DNA from: Lysobacter_C viscosus
GTDB taxonomy: Bacteria; Pseudomonadota; Gammaproteobacteria; Xanthomonadales; Xanthomonadaceae
NCBI RefSeq assembly: GCF_046600715.1
Contig: NZ_JBJMAV010000009.1
Span: 1-64,000, forward strand
Reading direction: 5' to 3'
Length of the DNA: 64,000 nucleotides
A model generated the notes under the pieces. That model saw nothing but the letters and a program-made list of their open reading frames with translations, did no database searches and was not told the origin of the DNA. A program made the position numbers and the translations under genes. The stretch's first letter is position 1, and every line of letters begins with the position of its first letter. Positions 24,654-31,948 of the stretch are shown piece by piece.

Positions 24654-25844
24654 GTGAGCCTGTCTGCTTTGCACGTCCTCGTCCTAGAAGACCATGGCTT
24701 CCAGCGGCGGCTGGCGATCCGGTTGCTGAACGGCCTGGGGGTCGTGCACGTCCACGAGGCCGCCGACGGCGCCGCCGCGCTGGACCTGCTGGAGCGCCTG
24801 GAGGTCGTGCCCGACATCATCCTGGTCGACCTGGACATGCCGGGGATGGACGGGATCGAATTCATCAGCCACGTCGCCCAGCGCAAGCTGTCGCGCGGCG
24901 TGGCCGTGGTCAGCGCGCTGGACCCGGCGCTGATCAACACCGTGCAGACGGTGGCCCGCGGCTATGGCCTGCACATCCTGGGCAGCATCCAGAAGCCGCT
25001 TACCGCCGCCCGGCTGGAGGACATGCTGGCCTCCTACGAGGAGTGCCTGCAGGGTGAGCCGGAGTGTCCGCCCGTGGCGGTGGACGCCGACGACCTGCAC
25101 GCCGCGCTGGCCGGGGGTGGCATCCAGGCGTGGTTCCAGCCGCAGGTCGAGTTCGCCAACGGCCGCGTGGTCTCGGTCGAGGTGCTCGCGCGCTGGCCGC
25201 GCGGGGACGGCGCCATGGTCGGGCCGGCCCGGTTCGTCCCCATGCTGGAGCGCGACGGCCTGGCCAACGCGCTGACCGACGGCATGCTGGAACAGGCCTG
25301 CCGCTGGAAGAAGCAATGGGAAGCCCATGGCCTGCGCCTCCGGGTCTCGGTCAACATGTCCTCCTTGTCGTTCGCCGACCCCGGCATCGTCGACCACCTG
25401 CAGGCGCTGGTTCGCCAGCACGGGGTCGAGCCTGCCGAGGTCATGCTCGAGATCACCGAGAGCTCGCTGATGGCCCACAGCAGCCTGGGCGTGCTGGCGC
25501 GGCTGCGGCTGAAGGGGTTCGGTTTGTCGATCGACGACTTCGGCACCGGTTACTCCTCGCTGACCCAACTGTCGGAGATCCCGTTCACCGAACTCAAGAT
25601 CGACCGCGGTTTCGTGCTGCGCGCGCATGAGCAGCCGCGCAAGCGGGCGGTAATCGAAGCCAGCATCGAACTGGCCCGCAAGATGGGACTGTCGGTGGTG
25701 GCCGAGGGCGTGGAAACCGTCGAGGAGTGGCAGATGCTGTCCGAGCTGGGCTGCGACACCGCGCAGGGGTTCCTGATCTCGCACGCGGTGCCCGGGGCGG
25801 ACCTCACCGACGTGGTCACCCGATGGCGCCAGCCGGGCTGCTGA
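24654..25844 (+). CDS. Response regulator with EAL c-di-GMP phosphodiesterase output
   Basis: A protein of about 396 residues. The receiver domain has the acidic pair ED (12-13), phospho-acceptor D59 in VDLDMPGMDG and the switch lysine in IQKP. The EAL domain starts near residue 140: EVLARW replaces EALxRW but keeps the catalytic Glu. VNMSS, EITES, DDFGTGYSS, KIDRGFV, EGVET and QGF follow, so all metal and catalytic residues seem present and hydrolysis of c-di-GMP is likely. GTG 24654 is preferred because GGGGA is seven bases before it; ATG 24648 is the alternative. Its end overlaps the next kinase gene by 22 bases. Confidence 0.91.
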   Translation: MSLSALHVLVLEDHGFQRRLAIRLLNGLGVVHVHEAADGAAALDLLERLEVVPDIILVDLDMPGMDGIEFISHVAQRKLSRGVAVVSALDPALINTVQTVARGYGLHILGSIQKPLTAARLEDMLASYEECLQGEPECPPVAVDADDLHAALAGGGIQAWFQPQVEFANGRVVSVEVLARWPRGDGAMVGPARFVPMLERDGLANALTDGMLEQACRWKKQWEAHGLRLRVSVNMSSLSFADPGIVDHLQALVRQHGVEPAEVMLEITESSLMAHSSLGVLARLRLKGFGLSIDDFGTGYSSLTQLSEIPFTELKIDRGFVLRAHEQPRKRAVIEASIELARKMGLSVVAEGVETVEEWQMLSELGCDTAQGFLISHAVPGADLTDVVTRWRQPGC

Positions 25845-28800
25845 GGGCGGCATCGATCGCGGCGCTGGCGTGGGGCGTCGCGCTGCTGTGGGCCCTGTGG
25901 CTGCCCGCGCATGCCGCGGTCGGGCTGACCCCGGCCGAGCGCGACTGGCTGCGCACCGCGCCGGAGGTCGTGGTCGCGGTGCAGTCGGACTACCCGCCGT
26001 TTTCGTTCACCGACAAGGATGCCGACGGCGCGGCCGCCGGTTACAGCAACGAGCTGTTTGCGCTGGCTGCCAAGAAGACCGGGCTGCGCTACCGCTTCGA
26101 CCGCGGCCGCTCGTGGCTGGACATCCAGCAGCGCGCGCAGCGCGGGCAGGTGGACGTGCTGACCAACCTGTGGCGCACCCCGGAGCGCGAGCGCTACCTG
26201 CAGTTCGTCGAGCCGCCGTACCTGGAGCACGGGCTGGCCTGGGCGGTGCGCGCAACCGACCCCTCCCCGCCCAACGGGGCGCGCACCCGCGGCAAGGTCA
26301 TCGCGATCGCGCGCGGGTTCGCGGTCAACGCGCCGCTGCGCGCGCGCTACCCCGATGCGCTGTACGTGGAGGTGGACTCGGCCGAGGCGGGCATGCGGCT
26401 GGTCTCGCTGGGCAACGCCGATGCCTACGTCGACAACATCGGCCTGATCAACTACCTCGCAGCGCGCAGGGGCTTCGCCAACGTGACGGTGCACGAAACG
26501 CTGGAGCTTCCGGCGACCGGCTACCTGATGGCCGTCACCGGCGACCAGCCGATGTTGCACGCGGTGCTGGGCAAGGGCTTGGCGGCGGTGACCGAACCCG
26601 AGCGCCGCCAGCTGGAACAGCGCTGGCTGCAGCGTTCGCCGCCGCTGTGGCAGGCGCTGCGGCCTTACCTGCCGCGCAGCCTGCTGGCGCTGCTGGTGGT
26701 GGCCCTGGTCCTGGGGTGGCTGTGGCGGTCCAACCGCCGGCTGCAATCGGAAGTCGCGCTGCGGCGCGGGTTCGAGGTCGCGGCCCGGCAGCGAACGGTC
26801 GAGCTGGAACAGCGCCAGGCGTTCCAGCAGTCACTGCTGGACGTGGCGCAGGCCGCGGTGATGGTGCTGGACGGCGAAGGCCGCTGGATCATCTTCAACC
26901 GCTTCGCCGAGCAGTTGCTGGGCTGGCGCGCCGATGAAGTGCTGGGCCGCGTGGTGCGCGCGCCGGGGCGTGCAAGCGAGCCCGACAGCGCGCCGCTGCT
27001 CATCGATCCGGAGCAGACGCGCCGCACGCTGGCGCAGATCGAAGGCATGGTCGGCCATCGGGTGGAGGCCGACTGGCGCACGCTGTACCTGCTGGCCACC
27101 CTCAACCGCCCCCCGCAGCAGGTCGACATGCTGCACAAGGACGGCAGCCGCGTGCCGGTGGTGATGTCGCTGGCCCACGCCGAGGACGCCGACGGCAACC
27201 CGGCCGGGCTGATCGCCATCGCCAACGACATGAGCTACCAGAAGCGGCTCGAGCAGGACCTGCGCGACAGCCAGTTGCGTGCCGAGGACGCCAACCGGGC
27301 CAAGAGCTCGTTCCTGGCTGCGATGAGCCACGAAATACGAACGCCGATGATCGGCATCACCGGCATGGTCGAAATCCTCGGCCACACCCGGCTCGACGCC
27401 GAACAGCGCCACGCGCTGGAGATCATGCAGTCCTCCACCCAGGCGCTGCTGGGCGTGCTCGGCGACATCCTCGACTTCTCCAGGATCGAGGCCGACCGCA
27501 TCGACCTGCACCCGGCGGCCACCGACCTGGCCGGGCTGGTCGATACCACCGTGTCGAGTTTCGCCGGCGCGGCATCGAGCAAGGGGCTGACCCTGTCGTG
27601 CGAGCTGGACCCGGGCATGGCGCCGGCGTACCGGGTGGATCCGCTGCGCTTCCGGCAGATCCTCAGCAACTTCCTCACCAACGCGATCAAGTTCACCGCC
27701 CACGGCGGCGTTCTCGTGACCCTAGGGCGGGTCGATGGCGACAGCCCCGACAGTGATGGCATCGACCTGCGCGTGGTCGACACCGGCGTGGGCATCGCGC
27801 CGGCGCAGCGCGAGCGCCTGTTCCAGCCGTTCGTGCAGGGCGACGGCCACACCACGCGCCGCCACGGGGGAAGCGGTCTGGGGCTGGCGATCTGCCGGCG
27901 GCTGGCCGAGCTGATGGGAGGCAGCGTCGCGCTGCTGTCATCGGACGCCAACGGCTCGACCTTCCAGCTGCGGCTGGACCTGCCGCGCGCAGCCTTGGCC
28001 GAGGACGGCGCGGACCCCGCGCAGGCGGGCGGCGCCGCGGCGTTCGCCGCCCGTCCCATGCCCAGCGTGGCCGATGCCGAAGCCGGCCGGTCGCTGGTGC
28101 TGCTGGTCGACGACCACCCCACCAACCGGCTGGTGATCGCGCGGCAACTGGCGCTGGCCGGCTACGCCAGCGAAAGCGCGACCGATGGCGGGCAGGGCCT
28201 GGCCAGGTGGGCCAGCGGCCGCTACGCGTTGCTGCTCACCGACATCCACATGCCCGGCATGGACGGCTACGAAATGACCCGGCGGATCCGCCAGGCCGAG
28301 GCAGAACGCGGGCTGCCCCGCACCCCGGTGGTCGCGCTGACCGCTTCGGCACTCAAGGGCGAATCCGAACGCTGCCTGGCCGCCGGCATCGACGACTACC
28401 TGGCCAAGCCGGCAGGGGTCGCGGCGCTGGCGTCCACGCTGGCCCGCTGGCTGCCGCACACCGCCCCGCTGGTGGCTGCGGTCGATCCGCCCACCGTCGT
28501 CGCCCCCGCAGGCGCCACCGCAACCGACGGCGCACCGGCACCGGCGGCGCTCGAGCCGGGCGTGTTGCAATCGCTGCTGGGCAACGATCCCGAGGCCATG
28601 CGCGCGGTGCTGGAGGACTTCATGCAAAGCCTCGCCGACGACCTGCTCGAACTCGACAAGGCCGTCGCCGCCCAGGACCTGCACGGCATCGCCCGCCAGG
28701 CGCACCGGATCAAGGGTGCCGCACTCTCGGTCGGGGCGGGGGAGCTGTCGCGGTCGGCGGCGGCGCTGGAAGCCGCAGCGCGTGCGGCGCGCGAGTGGGC

Positions 28801-28888
28801 CGGTTTCGACAGGTCGTTGCTGGGGTTGGGGCCGGTGGTGGCGAAGCTCCGGAATGCGGTCGGGGAACTGGAGACGGGTGAGCGCTGA
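25823..28888 (+). CDS. BvgS-like hybrid sensor kinase (SBP-TM-PAS-HK-REC-Hpt)
   Basis: A 1021-residue unorthodox kinase. Residues 1-32 form a signal/anchor, 35-270 a periplasmic solute-binding domain of the amino-acid-binding type (VAVQSDYPPFSF, DVLTNLWRTPERERYLQF). A membrane helix spans about 284-301 and a PAS domain 330-475. The HisKA phosphosite H503 is in MSHEIRTPM. The ATPase has NFLTNAIKF, DTGVGI and GSGLGLAI. A receiver has D807 and a final Hpt domain H961 in AHRIKGAALSVGA. Start ATG 25823 lies inside the end of the REC-EAL gene, so the two are translationally linked. A phosphorelay from this kinase to the neighbouring REC-EAL is the simplest model. Confidence 0.92.
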   Translation: MAPAGLLRAASIAALAWGVALLWALWLPAHAAVGLTPAERDWLRTAPEVVVAVQSDYPPFSFTDKDADGAAAGYSNELFALAAKKTGLRYRFDRGRSWLDIQQRAQRGQVDVLTNLWRTPERERYLQFVEPPYLEHGLAWAVRATDPSPPNGARTRGKVIAIARGFAVNAPLRARYPDALYVEVDSAEAGMRLVSLGNADAYVDNIGLINYLAARRGFANVTVHETLELPATGYLMAVTGDQPMLHAVLGKGLAAVTEPERRQLEQRWLQRSPPLWQALRPYLPRSLLALLVVALVLGWLWRSNRRLQSEVALRRGFEVAARQRTVELEQRQAFQQSLLDVAQAAVMVLDGEGRWIIFNRFAEQLLGWRADEVLGRVVRAPGRASEPDSAPLLIDPEQTRRTLAQIEGMVGHRVEADWRTLYLLATLNRPPQQVDMLHKDGSRVPVVMSLAHAEDADGNPAGLIAIANDMSYQKRLEQDLRDSQLRAEDANRAKSSFLAAMSHEIRTPMIGITGMVEILGHTRLDAEQRHALEIMQSSTQALLGVLGDILDFSRIEADRIDLHPAATDLAGLVDTTVSSFAGAASSKGLTLSCELDPGMAPAYRVDPLRFRQILSNFLTNAIKFTAHGGVLVTLGRVDGDSPDSDGIDLRVVDTGVGIAPAQRERLFQPFVQGDGHTTRRHGGSGLGLAICRRLAELMGGSVALLSSDANGSTFQLRLDLPRAALAEDGADPAQAGGAAAFAARPMPSVADAEAGRSLVLLVDDHPTNRLVIARQLALAGYASESATDGGQGLARWASGRYALLLTDIHMPGMDGYEMTRRIRQAEAERGLPRTPVVALTASALKGESERCLAAGIDDYLAKPAGVAALASTLARWLPHTAPLVAAVDPPTVVAPAGATATDGAPAPAALEPGVLQSLLGNDPEAMRAVLEDFMQSLADDLLELDKAVAAQDLHGIARQAHRIKGAALSVGAGELSRSAAALEAAARAAREWAGFDRSLLGLGPVVAKLRNAVGELETGER

Positions 28889-29036
28889 AGCCAGTGATTT
28901 CGATTACGCCCCGATCGCGGGTGCCCGCTGGCACCGGGAACCGGCGTCAGGTGCTACGGCAGCCAACCCGGAACTCCACCCTGATTCCCTGCAAGAAGTG
29001 GACTCCCGGAGCAGCGCATCGCCTGCCCGGTTCCCC

Positions 29037-29372
29037 TCACGGCTCCACCGGCAGGTTCGCCGCCCTCCAGCCCTGGATTCCCGCAGCCATGATCCTGACG
29101 TTCGAATAGCCCATGGCCTTCGCCCGTCGCGCCGCCGTCGGGGCCTTGCGGCACATCGGATTGGAGCAGTAGAAGACCAGCAGCGCGTCGGTATCGGCGG
29201 GCAGCTCATCGCGGGTGAATCCGCTCGGATCAAGGTTCCGCGCGCCCGGGACACGCGCGAGCGACCAGCGCGATCCATCGTTGACGTCGAACACGCACGC
29301 GCGTTGTTCCGGCGGCAGGGCCTGGACCTCATGGCAGGACATGGACTTGACGCCCATCAGCAGTGCAAGCAT
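29037..29372 (-). CDS. Rhodanese-like domain protein
   Basis: A single-domain rhodanese of 111 residues, cytoplasmic by appearance. VFDVNDGSRWSLARVPGARNL matches the first conserved block, and VFYCSNPMCRKAP holds the active-site Cys69 in the loop that accepts sulfur; a second Cys74 lies in the same loop. Such proteins transfer sulfane sulfur to thiols or cyanide. The N-terminus LALLMGVKSMSCHE is unusual and ATG 29342 (MSCHEV) could be the true start. It lies downstream of the sigma-factor gene with about 70 bases between them. Confidence 0.82.
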   Translation of the reverse strand: MLALLMGVKSMSCHEVQALPPEQRACVFDVNDGSRWSLARVPGARNLDPSGFTRDELPADTDALLVFYCSNPMCRKAPTAARRAKAMGYSNVRIMAAGIQGWRAANLPVEP

Positions 29373-29445
29373 CGGATCGTTCTCCAGTGGGATTGGACCG
29401 GACGCGCCGCAGCGGGCGCGCCGGACATGCAGCGAAGCAGGGCGC

Positions 29446-30429
29446 TCAGCGATCGCGACGGTGGCGGCGATGGATGCGGGCCCGGCCCACGCCCAGCGCG
29501 ATGATCACCAGCGAATAGAGGCCCGATACCGCCAGCAGCCGTGCCTGTGACCAGTCAGCGTGGCTGGACCAGAACAGCATGCCGACGAAGCTCGCCATGA
29601 CGGCCGCGTACAGCAGGCCGTGGCGCAGCAACGCGCTGCGTTCGGCGGACGTGCGGGCGCGGCGCATGGCCAGCCGGACGTCGATCATTACCGCGCCCAG
29701 CACCAGCGCCAGGGCCGCCAGCACGCTTCCGAGCGCACCCAGCGCCCATTTCCCGCCCGCGGCCGTGGCCGTCGTGGCGGCGGCCTCCCGTGGCCCGAGC
29801 GAACCGACCACCAGCGCGGCAAACGCCAGCCCGGGGGCACTGTGGCGGGCAACCTCGCCGACCTGCGCCAGCAGTTCCGACTGCAACGCATCGCGCGCAC
29901 GTTGCAGGCGCTTTCGCACCGCGCCGTCACTCAGGCCCAGCAGGGCGGCGACGTGGCGGCTGCTCTGGCCTTCGCGATAGAACAGCAGCAGCACTTCGCG
30001 GCTGTCGTCGGGTACGGCGTCCAGCGCGCGCGCCAGCTGTTCCGAGCGCTGCCTGTGGTCCATCCAGGTGTCGGGTTCCGGGCCGCACGCGGTGGCACCG
30101 ACCATGCGGGGGTCGTCCACGTCCAGCGCAACCTCCTGGTGGCGACGTCGTCGCACGTGGTCGATCGCCCCGTTGCGCGTGACCTGCCGCAGCCACGGCA
30201 GCAGGCTCTCGGGGTCCTGCATCGAGCCGATCCGCTGCCACGCCTTCACGAAGGTGTCCTGTGCGATGTCCTCGCTCAGTTGCACGTCGCGCGTCACCGC
30301 CAGGGCAACGGACGCCACGGTCTTCTGCGTCGCCAGCACCAGCCGCGCAAACGCGTTGCGATCGCCGCGCTGGGCGGCAAGGAAGTCGGCATGCCCGACC
30401 GGGTTCATCGTAGTAGCGGTCTCGTTCAT
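29446..30429 (-). CDS. ECF-type RNA polymerase sigma factor with C-terminal membrane domain
   Basis: A 327-residue protein. Region 2 (about 19-95) contains LSEDIAQDTFVKAWQRIGSM and LPWLRQVTRNGAIDHVRRRR; region 4 (about 128-185) contains LDAVPDDSREVLLLFYREGQSS and LGLSDGAVRKRLQRAR. Ordinary ECF factors end here. This one continues for about 135 residues with hydrophobic stretches at 198-212, 228-250, 270-288 and 296-315 and a basic tail, so it looks membrane-tethered. No separate anti-sigma gene is adjacent. ATG 30429 is chosen at MNETATT; the frame upstream lacks sigma features. Confidence 0.86.
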   Translation of the reverse strand: MNETATTMNPVGHADFLAAQRGDRNAFARLVLATQKTVASVALAVTRDVQLSEDIAQDTFVKAWQRIGSMQDPESLLPWLRQVTRNGAIDHVRRRRHQEVALDVDDPRMVGATACGPEPDTWMDHRQRSEQLARALDAVPDDSREVLLLFYREGQSSRHVAALLGLSDGAVRKRLQRARDALQSELLAQVGEVARHSAPGLAFAALVVGSLGPREAAATTATAAGGKWALGALGSVLAALALVLGAVMIDVRLAMRRARTSAERSALLRHGLLYAAVMASFVGMLFWSSHADWSQARLLAVSGLYSLVIIALGVGRARIHRRHRRDR

Positions 30430-30754
30430 CGTCGGCCTTGTGTCTGTGTTGCCCCAGTAACGAGCGAGCGGGGCGGATGTGACCAGGCCGTCATGCGTCG
30501 GGTCCGGGGGAACTCGACGGCACTGCCCGGGCCGCGGCCGGCTGCAGCGGTGAGCCATGCGGCGCGGGGAGGCTGGCTCGACGGATGCCCTCCGCGACAA
30601 CGCTCCGCCCGGGTTGGACAGCGATCGCCATGCCGCGGCGTCGACCGTAATGCCTGCCGGGCAATTATGAACTTCGTCTTCCCGTGAACGCTCGATGGCG
30701 GCGATGCGTCGCGGCGGGTGCGCTAGGATCGTGCAGCACTCGCCGGTGGGAAGA
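30430..30754. other. Divergent intergenic region between sigma factor and GAF-GGDEF genes
   Basis: No gene is supported. A local AT-rich spot AATTATGAAC (30662-30671) and TAGGAT (30724-30729) are possible promoter pieces for the plus-strand gene. On the minus strand a run CGTTACTGGGGCAACA lies about 25-40 bases before the sigma-factor ATG. No clear -35/-10 pair could be fixed. Confidence 0.4.
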
Positions 30755-31837
30755 ATGACGGCAGATTCCAACGACAGAGGAAGCCTTGCGGCGATTACCG
30801 TTGAACGGGATCGGTTGCTGGAAATAGTCACTGCGCTGGGCGCCGTGAGTTCCTCGGCAGCGACGACACCCGAGCTGATGCGCGCGTCCGTGCAGCAGGT
30901 CATGCACCTGACGCGGTCGCAGGGCTCGGTGCTGGAACTGGTCGACGGCACGCAGCTTGAGTACCGCGCTGTCGCGGGAACGGTTGCCGATTACCTGGGC
31001 CTGCGACTGGACGCAGCGACCAGCCTGTCGGGCCAGTGCGTGGCGCACAAGCGGATCATGTACTCGCGCGATACCGATACCGACCCGCGGGTGGATGCCG
31101 GGGCGTGCCGGAAGATCTCGGCGCGTTCGATGCTGGTGGTCCCGCTTTTCCGGGGGGTGGACGCGATCGGCGTGCTCAAGGCGGTCTCGGCCCGGCCGGA
31201 CGCATTCGACAGGATCGACGAGTACGCGCTCTCCCTGTTCGCGCAGTTCATCGGCGGTGTCATCGCCCGCCAGGCCGAAGCCGACCGCAGCGCCGCGCTC
31301 GCGGTCGAGATGGAACGCAGGGCGATGCGCGACGAACTCACCTCGCTTCCGAACCGCGCGGCGTGGCTGGAGGAACTGGAGCGGGGGATCGCCCGGGCAC
31401 GGCGCGCCCGCGTGCCGCTGGCGGTGATGTACCTGGACCTCAACGGGTTCAAGGCCATCAACGACCAGCACGGGCACGCCGCCGGCGACCGGGTGCTGCG
31501 GACGTTCGCCGGTCAATTGCGAGACTGCGTGCGTTTCAGCGATTTCGTCGCGCGCCTGGCCGGGGACGAGTTCGCGGTCATGCTGGAGGGGTTCCACGAC
31601 GTGCGGGGCGAGGTCGAGGTCGTGGCCGCCAGGATCACCGCGGCCGCCCGCGCGGGCACGGTGTGGGACGACGCGGTCCTGCAGTGCCTTCCCAGCATCG
31701 GCATCGCCTTCCAGACCGGGCCGGACTATTGCGCCGAGACCCTGATGCGCGCCGCGGACGGCGGGATGTACCGCGCCAAGAATGCCCGCACCCCGTTCAC
31801 CGTCACCGATTGCACCGGCCACATCCAAGGCCAATAG
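30755..31837 (+). CDS. GAF domain diguanylate cyclase (AGDEF active site)
   Basis: A soluble 360-residue protein. A GAF domain spans about 15-180 (SMLVVPLFRGVDAIGVLKAVS), followed by a GGDEF domain from about 195 with DELTSLPNRAAWLEEL, YLDLNGFKAIND and GHAAGDRVLR. The signature reads LAGDEF, i.e. AGDEF in place of GGDEF, a variant known to be active in some cyclases. The RxxD inhibitory site (RFSD) sits exactly five residues upstream. ATG 30755 with GTGGGAAG upstream is chosen over an earlier ATG at 30695. Monocistronic between divergent and convergent neighbours. Confidence 0.9.
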   Translation: MTADSNDRGSLAAITVERDRLLEIVTALGAVSSSAATTPELMRASVQQVMHLTRSQGSVLELVDGTQLEYRAVAGTVADYLGLRLDAATSLSGQCVAHKRIMYSRDTDTDPRVDAGACRKISARSMLVVPLFRGVDAIGVLKAVSARPDAFDRIDEYALSLFAQFIGGVIARQAEADRSAALAVEMERRAMRDELTSLPNRAAWLEELERGIARARRARVPLAVMYLDLNGFKAINDQHGHAAGDRVLRTFAGQLRDCVRFSDFVARLAGDEFAVMLEGFHDVRGEVEVVAARITAAARAGTVWDDAVLQCLPSIGIAFQTGPDYCAETLMRAADGGMYRAKNARTPFTVTDCTGHIQGQ

Positions 31838-31948
31838 GCGCTAGTTCACAGCCTTGGCGGGGGCGATCCGTGGTTGCAGGACGCCTCGACCTGTTCCAAA
31901 TAGTCCGCCACCGGGAGCGGTCGCCGGTGACGACGACGTGGCTCGGGG

